A stretch of DNA of 64,000 bases from Mycobacterium simiae (GCF_010727605.1 NZ_AP022568.1:558001-622000); one strand, 5' to 3'. Positions 1 through 10,129 are shown, counted from the stretch's first letter. Notes: generated from the sequence alone by a model not told the origin. A program made the numbers and translations.

Positions 1-16
1 TCGAACACATGTTTGA
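1..16. promoter_or_regulatory. LexA-binding SOS box of lexA
   Basis: The first 16 bases read TCGAACACATGTTTGA. This fits the mycobacterial SOS consensus TCGAAC-RNNN-GTTCGA with one mismatch in the right half. It lies 31 bases ahead of the lexA start at 48, as expected for autorepression of lexA. The promoter itself and any divergent gene lie outside or at the edge of the window. Confidence 0.88.
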
Positions 17-47
17 TTATCGACCGGCGGGCGGCTACATTCGTCCC

Positions 48-749
48 ATGAGCGACAGCAACGACCCCGCCGCAGCCGGCCCCGCAGATCGGTTGCAATC
101 CGTGGATTCATCGCTTACCCAGCGGCAGCGCACCATCCTCAACGTCATCCGGGAATCGGTGACCAGCCGCGGATACCCGCCGAGTATCAGGGAGATCGGC
201 GACGCCGTCGGCCTGACGTCGACTTCCTCGGTGGCTCATCAGCTGCGCACCCTGGAACGCAAAGGTTATCTGCGCCGCGACCCCAACCGCCCGCGCGCGG
301 TGGATGTGCGCGGCGCCGACGACGGCGCGCCTGCCGCGCCGGTCACCGAGGTCGCCGGCTCCGACACGTTGCCGGAACCCACGTTCGTGCCCGTGCTCGG
401 GCGCATCGCGGCCGGTGGACCGATCCTGGCCGAAGAGGCCGTCGAGGACGTCTTCCCACTCCCCCGCGAGCTGGTCGGCGAGGGCACGCTGTTTCTGCTC
501 AAAGTGGTCGGCGACTCGATGGTCGAGGCCGCGATCTGCGACGGCGACTGGGTGGTGGTGCGACAGCAGAATGTCGCCGACAACGGCGACATCGTCGCCG
601 CGATGCTCGACGGCGAAGCGACCGTCAAGACGTTCAAGCGGGCCAACGGCCAGGTGTGGTTGATGCCGCACAACCCCGCGTTCGACCCCATTCCCGGCAA
701 CGAGGCGACCGTGCTCGGCAAGGTCGTCACCGTGATCCGCAAGGTGTAG
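48..749 (+). CDS. lexA: SOS repressor LexA
   Basis: LexA is the transcriptional repressor of the SOS regulon and cleaves itself when activated RecA filaments form. The 233-residue product has an N-terminal winged-helix domain (about residues 20-90) and a C-terminal S24 peptidase domain. The self-cleavage Ala-Gly lies in GRIAAGGP, the catalytic serine in GDSMVEA, and the catalytic lysine in ATVKTFKR. I place the start at ATG 48 (MSDSNDP), which matches the start recalled for the M. tuberculosis protein. An upstream in-frame ATG at 9 lies inside the SOS box and is unlikely to be used. The gene is probably autoregulated through that box and is convergent with the next gene. Confidence 0.96.
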   Translation: MSDSNDPAAAGPADRLQSVDSSLTQRQRTILNVIRESVTSRGYPPSIREIGDAVGLTSTSSVAHQLRTLERKGYLRRDPNRPRAVDVRGADDGAPAAPVTEVAGSDTLPEPTFVPVLGRIAAGGPILAEEAVEDVFPLPRELVGEGTLFLLKVVGDSMVEAAICDGDWVVVRQQNVADNGDIVAAMLDGEATVKTFKRANGQVWLMPHNPAFDPIPGNEATVLGKVVTVIRKV

Positions 750-788
750 CGACGAAGCTGCGCTGCCGACCCGACCCTAATCGGCGCG

Positions 789-3056
789 CTAGTCGGCTTT
801 CGTGAAGCCGTTGACCAGCGCGGCCTCCTCGCTAGACAGCCAGATTTCGGCGAGGGTGTCGTGGTAGAGATCGCTGTCCGGCGTGTAGTACAACCCGAAG
901 CGGGCGCTGGCCTTGATGGGGTAACCGTCGGGCATTTCGTACGGATCGTCGAGCGGCATGTGGATGGTGGGCCGCCCAGCCGGCCCCAGGGCCGGCGCGA
1001 AGTCGGCATCGTCGTCGGCGGCCGCGTGTCGCCCGCTTCTCGACGCCGCCGCGCCGCGCGCGCCCTCGACATCCGGAGGCGTGTGCCGCACCGCGACGTC
1101 CGGATATTCGGGTTCCGCCGCCTCCTCCTCGGCGATCGGATAACCCGGCTCGGGATACGCGGCATCCTCGTCGGCGACGGCCGGATACCCGGCCTCGGCA
1201 ATAGCATCCGGATCGGCGACGTCGAGGTATTCGGTGCCGGTGCCGTGCGGATAGGCGCCCTCCGGGACGACAACTTCCTGGGCCACGTCCGGATAGCCGG
1301 CGTCCGGGGGCTCGTCGTCGTAGCCCGCCTCCCGCAGATCCTGCGCCGACACCTTGGGGATGGAATCGGTGTCGACCGTGTCCGGGTCGCGCTCGTCGGC
1401 CTCCGCCCCCGTCCACTGCCCCTCCGCTTCGGGCGACGAGCGATCGTCGTAACCCACGGCAAGTCCACCATCATCGTCCGGCTCGGCCGTTTCTGGTGAG
1501 TGCGGCCACCGAACCCGCGGCGCGTCGGCGGTCGGGCCACCTGGGTGGTCCTGTCGGTGCACGTCACCGTAGGACAGGTGCTCGGTTGTGGCGTCGGTGT
1601 ATTCGGGCGGGTAATCCGATTCCCAACGCGGTTCGCCGGCGTCGTCGTAACCGCCCACATCGGCATCGCGGTCGAAACCGTAGGGGGCGGCGGCCTTACG
1701 TTCGGCGCGGTTGCGTCGCCACCGCAATGCCATGAACACCGCCAGCAGCACCAAGACCAGCAGCGGGACCAGCGCCAGCAGATACCACCAGTTGAAGGTG
1801 TACCAATTCTTGGCGTGCGGCGCCGCCACCGAACTGCTCGGCTGGTTCTGGCCGGACACCTGCAGACCGGACAACAACGGAGCCAGATTGGCCGGATCGG
1901 TGGAGAAGGTGTTCTTCGCGCGGTTCCACGAGATCTTGCCGCCGGTGAACTTCTGCGAGATCACGTCGCCGTCGACGGTCTGATCGGCGACCGGCGCGCC
2001 CAGCTTCCCGGTCGGGCCGCGCAACTTGTCCCAGGCGGCCTTCATCGCGCCGCGCACGACGAACGCACCGTGGTCAGAGGTCCAGAAGATCACCGGCTTG
2101 TCGGCCGCGGAGAACGTGACGATGCGGCTGTTCGGCCCGACGCCGCCGTCGGACTCGTTGGTGATGGGGAAACCCAGGTCGCTGCTGACCGGGCCGCCGA
2201 GCGATTCGTACTTCGCCAGGATGTTGCTCTCGACGGCGTTCGCACCGGTCGCCGGGGTGAAGAACACCTTGCCCCCGGCGAAGTTCTGGACGATGCCATC
2301 GCCGCCGATCGGGTATTGACCGCCCTGCTTGGCGCCCAGCGGACCGCCGGCGCCGCCGGCCGCGCGCCAGGCCATGTTGATCGCCGCGGTGGGGTCGATC
2401 GCCACCTGCAGGCCCTTCAACTGGTCGGCCAATCCCGCTGGCTCAGTGGTGAATTCCTTGGTCTTGCGGTTCCAGGAGATCTGCCCAGCGGCGAACTTCT
2501 GCGCGGACACCTCGCCGTCGTAGGTCTCGTCGCCGACCGGCGGGCCGAGCACGCCGCCCGAACTGCCGAGCTTGTCCCACGCGGCGTTCAGGGCTCCGCG
2601 CACGACGAACGCACCGTGATCGGGCGTCCAGAAGATCACGGGTTTGTCGCTAGCCGATAAGGTCACCACTCGGCTGTCGGGCCCCGCCAGTCCGGGCACT
2701 TCATTGATGGTCGGGAAACCTAGATCGCTGCCTGCCGGACCGCCCAGCATGTCGTACTTTTCCAGAATCGGCCCGTACACGAATTTCGCGCCCGTGGCCG
2801 TGGTGAAGAACATTTTTCCGCCGTCGAAGTCGCAGGCGAAGCCGTCGGCGACCGGATAGACATCGCCCTTACGAGGTCCCAGGGGTGAGGTGTCGCCGCC
2901 GGCCTTGTCCCACGCGGCCATGATGGCGGCTTCGGCGTCGCCGATCGGAGACGCTGAGGCGGTAGGTGCGAGCAGCACGACGGCCAACGCTGTGGTCGCC
3001 ACGCTGATCAGCGCCCGCCCGGCGAGCCTGCGCAATTGACCTCCTCCTCCGTTCAC
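789..3056 (-). CDS. LGFP-repeat envelope protein with one membrane anchor (Rv2721c-like)
   Basis: The product has a signal peptide (LRRLAGR, a hydrophobic run, then ASA). An outer region carries about six LGFP-type repeats in two triplets, including SDLGFPTINE and SDLGFPITNE. A single membrane helix sits at about residues 420-440. The cytoplasmic tail is long and acidic, rich in GYPD/AGYP motifs, and ends in a non-repetitive domain. LGFP repeats are thought to attach proteins to the mycolyl-arabinogalactan layer. The chosen GTG at 3056 follows GGAGG. A TTG at 3035 with a strong GGAGGAGGAGGT upstream is an equally plausible start, and an ATG at 3140 is less likely. By position and layout it matches Rv2721c. 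The exact role is unknown. Confidence 0.85.
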   Translation of the reverse strand: MNGGGGQLRRLAGRALISVATTALAVVLLAPTASASPIGDAEAAIMAAWDKAGGDTSPLGPRKGDVYPVADGFACDFDGGKMFFTTATGAKFVYGPILEKYDMLGGPAGSDLGFPTINEVPGLAGPDSRVVTLSASDKPVIFWTPDHGAFVVRGALNAAWDKLGSSGGVLGPPVGDETYDGEVSAQKFAAGQISWNRKTKEFTTEPAGLADQLKGLQVAIDPTAAINMAWRAAGGAGGPLGAKQGGQYPIGGDGIVQNFAGGKVFFTPATGANAVESNILAKYESLGGPVSSDLGFPITNESDGGVGPNSRIVTFSAADKPVIFWTSDHGAFVVRGAMKAAWDKLRGPTGKLGAPVADQTVDGDVISQKFTGGKISWNRAKNTFSTDPANLAPLLSGLQVSGQNQPSSSVAAPHAKNWYTFNWWYLLALVPLLVLVLLAVFMALRWRRNRAERKAAAPYGFDRDADVGGYDDAGEPRWESDYPPEYTDATTEHLSYGDVHRQDHPGGPTADAPRVRWPHSPETAEPDDDGGLAVGYDDRSSPEAEGQWTGAEADERDPDTVDTDSIPKVSAQDLREAGYDDEPPDAGYPDVAQEVVVPEGAYPHGTGTEYLDVADPDAIAEAGYPAVADEDAAYPEPGYPIAEEEAAEPEYPDVAVRHTPPDVEGARGAAASRSGRHAAADDDADFAPALGPAGRPTIHMPLDDPYEMPDGYPIKASARFGLYYTPDSDLYHDTLAEIWLSSEEAALVNGFTKAD

Positions 3057-3514
3057 CAAGCCTCCCAGCCGGCGGACATGCCCTTGCGCATGGCCGTGCC
3101 CGTACCGTGCGCGCGGGCATAGCCCGAACGCGGGACACAAACCCCACCAGGGTTCGTATTATCGCCGGGCTCGCACAACTTTGCTCTAGCGAACAAGAAA
3201 TACGAAGGCAATTCGCGAATATTACGAAAACGGATACCGCTTTGATGTCGAAATGATGCGGGCGGACGACCGTGTCGCGACCAGCCAGCCACGCGCTGGC
3301 CCTGTTCGACGCCAACAGTTCGCCGACGCTGAACTCGCTCGCAGAAGCAATTCATGGGCACCGATCATCTTGCCCCATACCCGGGCCACCGCAGGGTAAG
3401 CCGGCAATTTATGCGGCGGTCGTGTCACAAACATCGCGTCGCCGCGACGGGTGTTGCGTGGCACCGGAATTGGTTGACCGCCGTCGCGCCGATTGGCGAG
3501 GGGCCGATCGACGG
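3057..3514. other. Non-coding stretch between the LGFP gene and fadE20
   Basis: No convincing gene is seen here. The part around 3180-3260 is clearly less GC-rich than its surroundings and contains the palindrome ATTCGCGAAT at 3211-3220, so it probably carries the promoter of the leftward LGFP gene. In M. tuberculosis the Rv2722 and Rv2723 (TerC-type) genes sit at this position; no trace of them is visible. Confidence 0.6.
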
Positions 3515-4675
3515 CTAAACGCCGAGGCCCCGACCGATGATTTCTTTCATGATCTCGGTGGTGCCGCCGTAAATCGTCTGGACTCGGGCGTCGAGATAGG
3601 AACGCGCGACCGGGTATTCGCGCATGTAGCCGTAGCCGCCGTGCAGCTGCAGGCACCGGTCGATGAGGTGTACCTGCTTTTCGGTGGAGTACCACTTGGC
3701 CATCGCCGCTTGCTCGGCCGTCAGCTTCTTGTCCAAATGCAAGCGGAGGAACTCGTCGACCATGATCCGCACCACCGTGGCCTCGGTCGCCAGCTCGGCC
3801 AGCACGAAGCGGCTGTTCTGGAAGCTGCCGATCGGCTTGCCAAAGGCCTTGCGTTCCTTGGTGTATTGCAGGGTCTGGTTGAGAACCTGCTCCATCGCCG
3901 CGGCCGCCATCACCGCGATCGAGATGCGCTCCTGCGGCAAGTTCTGCATCAGGTAAATGAAGCCCTTGCCCTCCTCCCCCAACAGGTTCTCGACCGGAAC
4001 CTTGACGTCGGTGAAGGACAGCTCCGCGGTGTCCTGCGCGTCCAGACCGATCTTGTCCAAATGCCGGCCGCGCTCAAAGCCTTCCATGCCGCGTTCAACG
4101 ACCAGCAGCGAAAACCCCTGCGCGCCCTTCTCGGGGTCGGTCTGAGCCACCACGATCACCAGGTCGGAGTTGATGCCGTTGGTGATGAACGTCTTCGCAC
4201 CGTTGAGGATGTAGTGGTCGCCCTGCTTGACCGCGCGAGTCTTGATGCCCTGCAAGTCACTTCCGGTGCCCGGCTCGGTCATCGCGATGGCGGTGATCAG
4301 TTCCCCGGTGCAGAACTTGGGCAACCAGCGCTGCTTCTGCTCGTCGCTGGCCAGCTCCAGTAGGTACGGGGCGACGATGTCGTTGTGCAGGCCGAAACCG
4401 ATACCGCTGTACCGGCCGACGGTGGTCTCCTCGGTGATGATCGTGTTGTAGCGGAAATCGGGGTTGCCGCCGCCGCCGTACTCTTCGGGCACCGCCATGC
4501 CCAGGAAGCCCTGCTTGCCGGCCTCGAGCCACACGCCGCGGTCGACGATCTTCGCCTTCTCCCACTCGTCGTGGTACGGCGCGACGTGGCGCTCGAGAAA
4601 TGCCCGATAGGACTCGCGAAACAATTCATGCTCGGGTTCGAACAGGGTGCGCTGGTACCTGATGGCACTGCTCAT
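3515..4675 (-). CDS. fadE20: Acyl-CoA dehydrogenase FadE20
   Basis: This is a flavin-dependent acyl-CoA dehydrogenase of 386 residues, full length for the family, that would catalyse the alpha-beta oxidation step on an acyl-CoA. The N-terminal helical domain is followed by the typical segment ITAIAMTEPGTGSDLQGIKT. The C-terminal domain includes the signature QLHGGYGYMREYPVARSYLD and ends in YGGTTEIMKEIIGRGL. The start is ATG 4675, preceded by GGAGGTAGTC. A palindrome upstream (4715-4732) suggests control by a TetR-type repressor. It corresponds to Rv2724c by sequence and position. The natural substrate is not evident from sequence. Confidence 0.93.
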   Translation of the reverse strand: MSSAIRYQRTLFEPEHELFRESYRAFLERHVAPYHDEWEKAKIVDRGVWLEAGKQGFLGMAVPEEYGGGGNPDFRYNTIITEETTVGRYSGIGFGLHNDIVAPYLLELASDEQKQRWLPKFCTGELITAIAMTEPGTGSDLQGIKTRAVKQGDHYILNGAKTFITNGINSDLVIVVAQTDPEKGAQGFSLLVVERGMEGFERGRHLDKIGLDAQDTAELSFTDVKVPVENLLGEEGKGFIYLMQNLPQERISIAVMAAAAMEQVLNQTLQYTKERKAFGKPIGSFQNSRFVLAELATEATVVRIMVDEFLRLHLDKKLTAEQAAMAKWYSTEKQVHLIDRCLQLHGGYGYMREYPVARSYLDARVQTIYGGTTEIMKEIIGRGLGV

Positions 4676-4714
4676 GACTACCTCCGGCGACATCGACTCT
4701 GCCGCCCAACATAT

Positions 4715-4732
4715 ACCAACCAGACGGTTGGT
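4715..4732. promoter_or_regulatory. Inverted repeat, probable TetR-family operator upstream of fadE20
   Basis: The sequence ACCAACC-AGAC-GGTTGGT is a perfect 7-bp inverted repeat with a 4-base centre. It sits 40 bases ahead of the fadE20 start and directly behind the hflX stop. The ACCAACC/GGTTGGT half-sites resemble known mycobacterial TetR-type operators. No regulator gene is adjacent. Confidence 0.6.
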
Positions 4733-4748
4733 CGGCGGCGGCCCCGCG

Positions 4749-6188
4749 TCAGTCCGCGGCGAATTGCCGCAGGCTCGCGGCCAGGCCGACCGGGACCCGG
4801 GCCTTGATGTGCGTGCCCTCCGCGCTGTGTTCGGCCTGCTGCACGCGACCGTCGGCGTGCACGCGGGAGACCAGGTCGCCACGATCGTAGGGAATGACCA
4901 CGTCGACCGCGGTGTCGGCGGGCGCGGCGAGTTCGGCCATGCGACGGCGCAACGCGTCGATGCCCTCGCCGGTGCGCGCGGACACGAAAACCGCGCCGGG
5001 CAACCCGTGCCGAAGCTGGGCCAGGGTCAGATCGCTGGCCGCGTCGACCTTGTTCACCACCAGCAGCTCCGGCGGCGGATCCCCCTGGTGGTCGGCGATG
5101 ACTTCGGAGATCACCTGGCGCACCGCGTTGATCTGCGCCACCGGGTTGACGTCGGAGCCGTCCACGACGTGCACCAGCAGGTCGGCGTCGACGACCTCCT
5201 CCAGCGTCGAACGGAACGCCTCGACCAGCTGGGTGGGCAGATGCCGGACGAATCCGACGGTGTCGGTGAGCACGAACGGCCGACCGTCCTCGAATTCGGC
5301 GCGCCGCGTGGTGGGTTCCAGGGTGGCGAACAACGCGTCCTGCACCAGCACCCCGGCGCCGGTCAGCGCGTTGAGCACGCTGGACTTGCCGGCGTTGGTG
5401 TAGCCGACGATCGCGATGGACGGCATGTCGCTGTGCAACCGGCGACTGCGCTGGGTGTCGCGCGCCTGCTTCATGTCCTTGATCTCGCGACGCAGCTTGG
5501 ACATCCGCTCGCGGATGCGGCGCCGGTCGGTCTCGATCTTCGTCTCACCGGGGCCGCGCAAACCGACACCACCGCCGCTGCCGCCGGCGCGACCACCGGC
5601 CTGCCGAGACATCGACTCGCCCCAGCCGCGCAGCCGCGGCAGCATGTACTCCATTTGCGCCAGCGACACCTGCGCCTTGCCCTCCCGGCTGGTGGCGTGC
5701 TGGGCGAAAATGTCCAGAATCAGCGCGGTGCGGTCGATCACCTTGACCTTGACGGCCTTTTCCAGCGCGGTGAGCTGCGCCGGGGACAGCTCGCCGTCGC
5801 AGATGACGGTGTCCGCGCCGGTCGCCACGACGACGTCTCGCAGCTCCTGCGCCTTACCCGAGCCGATATAGGTCGACGGGTCGGGCTTGTCGCGACGCTG
5901 GATCAGGCCCTCCAGCACCTGCGAGCCGGCGGTTTCGGCCAGCGCCGCGAGTTCGGCCAGGCTGGCCTGGTTGTCGGCGGCGCTGCCTTCGGTCCACACG
6001 CCGACCAACACGACACGTTCCAGGCGCAGCTGGCGATACTCGACCTCGGAGATGTCGGCGAGTTCGGTCGACAGCCCGGCGACGCGACGCAATGCCGACC
6101 GGTCCTCGAGAGCAAGTTCACCGACGCTGGGTTCCGGCGTGTCGACCGGCGGACGGTCATTGGGGGTATCTGGGTATGTCATAGCCAA
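4749..6188 (-). CDS. hflX: Ribosome-associated GTPase HflX
   Basis: HflX binds the 50S subunit and splits or rescues stalled ribosomes. The 479-residue product has the HflX N-terminal domain (LVGVWTEG, YIGSGKAQEL), a glycine-rich linker (RGPGETKIETDRRRI), and a GTPase domain with G1 GYTNAGKSS, G3 DTVGF and G4 NKVD. The C-terminal part is the usual HflX extension. The start may be ATG 6188 or ATG 6182. It is the last gene of the leftward cluster Rv2728c-miaA-dapF-hflX, 40 bases after dapF. In mycobacteria HflX has been linked to macrolide tolerance (recalled). Confidence 0.95.
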   Translation of the reverse strand: MAMTYPDTPNDRPPVDTPEPSVGELALEDRSALRRVAGLSTELADISEVEYRQLRLERVVLVGVWTEGSAADNQASLAELAALAETAGSQVLEGLIQRRDKPDPSTYIGSGKAQELRDVVVATGADTVICDGELSPAQLTALEKAVKVKVIDRTALILDIFAQHATSREGKAQVSLAQMEYMLPRLRGWGESMSRQAGGRAGGSGGGVGLRGPGETKIETDRRRIRERMSKLRREIKDMKQARDTQRSRRLHSDMPSIAIVGYTNAGKSSVLNALTGAGVLVQDALFATLEPTTRRAEFEDGRPFVLTDTVGFVRHLPTQLVEAFRSTLEEVVDADLLVHVVDGSDVNPVAQINAVRQVISEVIADHQGDPPPELLVVNKVDAASDLTLAQLRHGLPGAVFVSARTGEGIDALRRRMAELAAPADTAVDVVIPYDRGDLVSRVHADGRVQQAEHSAEGTHIKARVPVGLAASLRQFAAD

Positions 6189-6228
6189 CTAGCAATAGTG
6201 CACGCCAGGTCCGTGACGTGCATCCGAA

Positions 6229-7095
6229 TTATTGGGCGTGCCACCACGCCTCGCTCACTTCGCCGTGTGCCACCAGCACCGAGGGGCCGCGCAGATAGCT
6301 GGTCGCATCGGTGATGGTGACCACCACATCACCGCCGGGCACGCGTACCGTCAGCGTCCCGGTGTCTGCCCCGGCGTCGGCGAGTGCGGCCACCGCTGCC
6401 GCGACCGTTCCCGTTCCGCAGGACCGGGTTTCACCGACGCCGCGCTCGTGGACGCGCATCCTCACCACACCGTCGGTGGCCGCGGTGAGCACTTCGACGT
6501 TGACCCCTTCCGGGAATTGCGCGGGATCGAATTGCACCGGTGCGGCGATGTCCAGGGTGGCCAGCTCGTCACCGGAAAGCTGCGGATCGACGCACGCCAG
6601 GTGGGGGTTGCCGACGTCGATCGCCAGCCCGCTCAGCCGCCGGCCGCCTACCACCGCCTCACCGCTCCCCAGCCGGTTCGCCTTCCCCATGTCGACGGTG
6701 ACGTCGGCGTTGGTGGCATCCGCGTGGTGCAGGGTGACCGTCCGCGGTCCCGCCATCGAGCCGACGACGAACTCGTCGCGGGATTCCATGCCACTGGCGC
6801 GCAGGTAGTGCGCGAACACTCGGACCCCGTTGCCGCACATTTGGGCGATCGAGCCGTCGGCATTGCGGTAATCCATGTACCAGTCGCCCGCGTCGACGCC
6901 GTCGGGCAGCCGGTCGAGCACGCCGAGCGCCACCGCCGCACTCGCGGTGGTGATCCGCAGTACTCCGTCGGCGCCCAGTCCCCGACGCCGATCGCACAGC
7001 GCGGCTACCCGCTGCGGCGTGAGCGACAGCGCGGCATCGACGTCGGGCAGCAGGACGAAGTCGTTCTGGGTGCCGTGCCCTTTACCGAAGATCAT
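6229..7095 (-). CDS. dapF: Diaminopimelate epimerase
   Basis: The enzyme converts LL- to meso-diaminopimelate for lysine and peptidoglycan synthesis, using two cysteines as acid and base. Both are visible in the 288-residue product, in [15 protein letters not shown] and [12 protein letters not shown]. The length is normal. The start ATG 7095 gives [16 protein letters not shown], the usual N-terminus. It lies 15 bases after miaA and is probably cotranscribed with it. dapA and dapB occur elsewhere in this window. Confidence 0.96.
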   Translation of the reverse strand: MIFGKGHGTQNDFVLLPDVDAALSLTPQRVAALCDRRRGLGADGVLRITTASAAVALGVLDRLPDGVDAGDWYMDYRNADGSIAQMCGNGVRVFAHYLRASGMESRDEFVVGSMAGPRTVTLHHADATNADVTVDMGKANRLGSGEAVVGGRRLSGLAIDVGNPHLACVDPQLSGDELATLDIAAPVQFDPAQFPEGVNVEVLTAATDGVVRMRVHERGVGETRSCGTGTVAAAVAALADAGADTGTLTVRVPGGDVVVTITDATSYLRGPSVLVAHGEVSEAWWHAQ

Positions 7096-7110
7096 GGGCG
7101 GATCACCTGT

Positions 7111-8052
7111 TCAGGTTACGTGCCGCCACGCCCGCAGGCTGTCCGCGACGACGCGGGCGCGGTCGGATTCGGTGGCGGTACCGACATCGAGCCAGTGCAC
7201 CCGGTGGTCGCGGCGAAACCACGACCGCTGCCGACGCACATAGCGCCGGGTGCCGATGTAGGTCAGCTCGCGCGCATCGCGCAAGGCGTCGGGGTCGGCC
7301 GCGTCGAGCGCGGCCAGCACCTGGGCGTAGCCGAGGGCGCGCGCTGCGGTAACCCCCTCGCGCAGGCCTTCGGCCACCAGCGCGCGCACCTCCTCGACCA
7401 GGCCGCGGGCGAACATGGTGTCGGTGCGCTGGGCCAGCCGCTCGTCCAGAATTCTTGTGTCGCAATCTAATCCGATGATGGCGGTGTCCCAGCGCGGAGT
7501 GCCGATGCGTGGCGCGGAGGCGGCGAACGGCTGGCCGGTGAGCTCAACGACCTCGAGGGCCCGGACCGTGCGGCGGCTGTCGGTGGGCAGGATGGCCGCA
7601 GCCGCGGCCGGGTCGCGGCGGGCCAACTCGGCGTGCAGCTCGCCCACCCCGGACTCGGCGAGTCGCTGCTCCCAGCGCGCCCGCACCGCCGGATCGGTCG
7701 CCGGGAACGACCAATCGTCGAGCAGCGACTGCACGTAGAGCATCGACCCGCCCACGATGATCGGCACCGCGCCGCGCGCCGCGATCGCCTCGACGTCCGT
7801 CGCGGCCGCCCGCTGATAGCGGGCGACGGTCGCGGTCTGGGTGACGTGCAGGACGTCGAGTTGGTGGTGTGGGACGCCGCGACGCTCGTCGACGGGCAGC
7901 TTCGCCGTCCCGATGTCCATGCCCCGATACAGCTGCATGGCGTCGGCGTTGACGACCTCGGCGCCGCGCTCGCCGCTGAGTCGCTCGGCGACGTCGAGAG
8001 CCAGTTGCGACTTGCCGGTTCCGGTGGGGCCGATGATCGCCAGTGGTCGCAC
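7111..8052 (-). CDS. miaA: tRNA dimethylallyltransferase MiaA
   Basis: MiaA adds dimethylallyl to A37 of tRNAs reading UNN codons; MiaB, also in this window, methylthiolates the product. The 313-residue protein starts with [15 protein letters not shown] (P-loop) and contains [17 protein letters not shown] and the C-terminal [14 protein letters not shown] characteristic of the family. The GTG at 8052 (VRPLAIIGP) is chosen because it matches the usual MiaA N-terminus. The open frame runs further upstream into the neighbouring gene, which is not credible. It follows the Rv2728c-like gene by 7 bases. Confidence 0.95.
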   Translation of the reverse strand: MRPLAIIGPTGTGKSQLALDVAERLSGERGAEVVNADAMQLYRGMDIGTAKLPVDERRGVPHHQLDVLHVTQTATVARYQRAAATDVEAIAARGAVPIIVGGSMLYVQSLLDDWSFPATDPAVRARWEQRLAESGVGELHAELARRDPAAAAAILPTDSRRTVRALEVVELTGQPFAASAPRIGTPRWDTAIIGLDCDTRILDERLAQRTDTMFARGLVEEVRALVAEGLREGVTAARALGYAQVLAALDAADPDALRDARELTYIGTRRYVRRQRSWFRRDHRVHWLDVGTATESDRARVVADSLRAWRHVT

Positions 8053-8059
8053 GGCCACC

Positions 8060-8755
8060 TCAGAGCTGCCAGGCCCCCGCGAAGTACCCCACGCCGTAGG
8101 GCGCTCCGCGATAGAGCTCCTTGGCCGAACGGGGGCCGGGCTCGGCCAGCCCGGCCAGCACCGCAAACCCAACCCGGCCGAGGATTCCCGCCGGCAGCCG
8201 CGTCAGCGCGGCGATATCCCCGTCTGCCAGGGCGTCGTCCAGCACCCGCTGCACCGCTACGCTGCCGGGGTCGTGACCGCCGGGCGCGCTGGCGGTCAGG
8301 GTGTTCGCGCCGTCCGCGGCGACCAGCACGCCAACCGGCTCGGGCAGTTGCTCGATCTCGGCGCGCAGCTGCCGCCCCAGGACCAGCGCGGCCCGAGGGT
8401 CGCGATCGGCGCGGTAGATGCGGACCTCGGCGCTGGCCTCCGGACGGGCCTGGCCGCGTAGCCAGGCCGCGATCAACGCACAGATTGGGAAGTCCGCCAG
8501 CGACTCGGTCACTTCGCCGACTCGGGGTGCCAGCCGAACCCGGACATCGGCGCCGTACCCGGCGAAAGTCCCGACCCCGTCGGGTCCCACCACGGCATCC
8601 GCGCTGCCGGTTCCGATGACGATCCACCGGGGCGGCAGCAGCGCCGCGGCGGCCAGCGCCGCGGTGGTCAGGTCGGCGATCTCGACCGTCGCCGCACCGG
8701 AGAGCTCGGGCACCAGCACCGGCGGGCACGGCACGATCGCGATGGCGCTCAACAC
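8060..8755 (-). CDS. Conserved protein resembling class III extradiol dioxygenase B subunit (Rv2728c-like)
   Basis: This 231-residue protein is conserved at this position in mycobacteria, just upstream of miaA. Its N-terminus [20 protein letters not shown] and overall layout resemble the LigB-type extradiol dioxygenase fold seen in several actinobacterial proteins of unknown role. I could not identify a convincing full set of metal ligands, so catalytic activity is not asserted. It starts at ATG 8755 and leads the miaA-dapF-hflX cluster. Confidence 0.75.
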   Translation of the reverse strand: MLSAIAIVPCPPVLVPELSGAATVEIADLTTAALAAAALLPPRWIVIGTGSADAVVGPDGVGTFAGYGADVRVRLAPRVGEVTESLADFPICALIAAWLRGQARPEASAEVRIYRADRDPRAALVLGRQLRAEIEQLPEPVGVLVAADGANTLTASAPGGHDPGSVAVQRVLDDALADGDIAALTRLPAGILGRVGFAVLAGLAEPGPRSAKELYRGAPYGVGYFAGAWQL

Positions 8756-8839
8756 GCCACCAAACTAACCGACGGCCGTTGGGCCGCGGGCCGAACGCCG
8801 CGCCCGCCGATCCTCGGAGACACCCGCCGACCTCAGCGG

Positions 8840-9775
8840 TCAGCGGCACTCCACCTCGGCAAGCCGCATCTCGGCGGATTTCTTCAGTGCCTTTTTCGCC
8901 AGCTTCTCCGCGACCTTGCTCGACATGGTCGCGGCTTCACCGCGGGCCAGCGCCACGGTGGCGACGACCACCACCACCACGCCGGCGGCCAGCACCAACT
9001 TGGCCGGGCCGTTGCAGTCCAGGTACTCACCGAGCACCGCCACGCCGAGAATCGAGCCAACGACCGGCTTGGCGACGACCGATGTGGGCAGGGACGCGGT
9101 CAACGAACCAGCCCGGAAGGAGGACTGCTGGAAGATCATTCCGGCCAGCGCGGCAGCGATCCACGCGTAGAACTCGGGGGTCTGCAGCAACGCACCGACG
9201 CCATCCCCGACCACCTCGACGACCGCCTTGGTGAGCACCGCGAACAGTGCCAGCGACGACCCGGCGACGATGGCCAGCAGCACCGCGGCCACCGCCCCAG
9301 ACCAGATCCGGGCGCCCACCACGCAGAACACCATGGCCGGGCCCATCACCAACGCCACCACCAACCACGTCTGCCAGCTGCCGCGCGAGGCCCCGGCATC
9401 GGGGTCGCCGACAGTGACCACCACCGCCAGTGCGGCGGCCAACAGCAGCGCCCAGGTCCACTCCCAGCGGCTGACCGCACGCCGCGTCATGCGGGCATAG
9501 ATCGGCAACGCGAACAGCAGCGCAGTGACCTGCAGCGCGGTGACGAGCATGACGGAGCCCAGCGTCAAGGCGGCGGCCTGCAGCGCGTAGTTGGCGATCG
9601 CCCCGCCGGCGCCCAGCCACCACTTTGCGTCCCGTACCGACAGCCGGAACAGCTCGAGATGGCCCACCGGCTTGTCCGTGATCTCCTGCGCGGACCGCTG
9701 ACGCACGACATTGCCCAGCGCCGACGCAAACGCGGCCAGCAGGGCTAGGAGAACCGCGACATCCGTCTTATTCAT
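8840..9775 (-). CDS. DMT-type integral membrane protein (Rv2729c-like)
   Basis: The 311-residue protein has about nine to ten hydrophobic helices. Its layout fits an EamA/DMT-superfamily exporter (VLLALLAAFASALGNVVRQ, LEYLDCN and related motifs). The C-terminal cytoplasmic tail is basic and acidic, with KVAEKLAKKALKKSAEMRL. ATG 9775 is chosen because GGAGGGGATCGCAG precedes it. An inverted repeat at 9824-9840 lies upstream. The substrate is unknown. A decayed paralogue lies next to it at 10130-10747. Confidence 0.85.
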   Translation of the reverse strand: MNKTDVAVLLALLAAFASALGNVVRQRSAQEITDKPVGHLELFRLSVRDAKWWLGAGGAIANYALQAAALTLGSVMLVTALQVTALLFALPIYARMTRRAVSRWEWTWALLLAAALAVVVTVGDPDAGASRGSWQTWLVVALVMGPAMVFCVVGARIWSGAVAAVLLAIVAGSSLALFAVLTKAVVEVVGDGVGALLQTPEFYAWIAAALAGMIFQQSSFRAGSLTASLPTSVVAKPVVGSILGVAVLGEYLDCNGPAKLVLAAGVVVVVVATVALARGEAATMSSKVAEKLAKKALKKSAEMRLAEVECR

Positions 9776-10129
9776 CTGCGATCCCCTCCCCCGGCGCAAC
9801 AGTACATCGGCCCTGACCTGCGCCGGGCAATCATTGCCCGTTGTCGGGGCCTCCCGCTGATACGGAGCAACTACCCCGCGCTACTTGCGGAAAACGGCCC
9901 TGCGCAATACCTAAGTTCACGAACCTATGTACAACCTGTGTCGCGGCTATGGCCGGTCGGTGACATCCGGTAGGACCGTCGAACCCGCGTCCAATGGTGT
10001 CACAGAAGCCCCTCCGGACGCTTCCCCGGCACCGACCCGTCGTCGTTGACGTGCCTCAAGGCCCCTCCAGCCTCAATTCCCCCACGTCTCGACAACCGTA
10101 CCCGCTGGATACGACGTCGCAATATGGCC
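9776..10129. other. Non-coding stretch upstream of the DMT-type gene
   Basis: No gene is supported here. The region contains the inverted repeat at 9824-9840 and a moderately AT-richer patch around 9895-9950. It separates the intact membrane protein gene from the remains of its paralogue, and its distal part may include further unrecognisable remnants of that pseudogene. Confidence 0.5.
9824..9840. promoter_or_regulatory. Perfect inverted repeat upstream of the DMT-type gene
   Basis: CGGGCAAT-C-ATTGCCCG is a perfect 8-bp inverted repeat around a single base, 49 bases ahead of the ATG at 9775. Its size and placement suit an operator for a dimeric regulator. No candidate regulator is adjacent. 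Confidence 0.45.

Noticed and set aside
9920..9945. Possible further SOS box near GAACCTATGTAC
   Set aside because: The right half does not match GTTCGA, and no gene start lies at a suitable distance.
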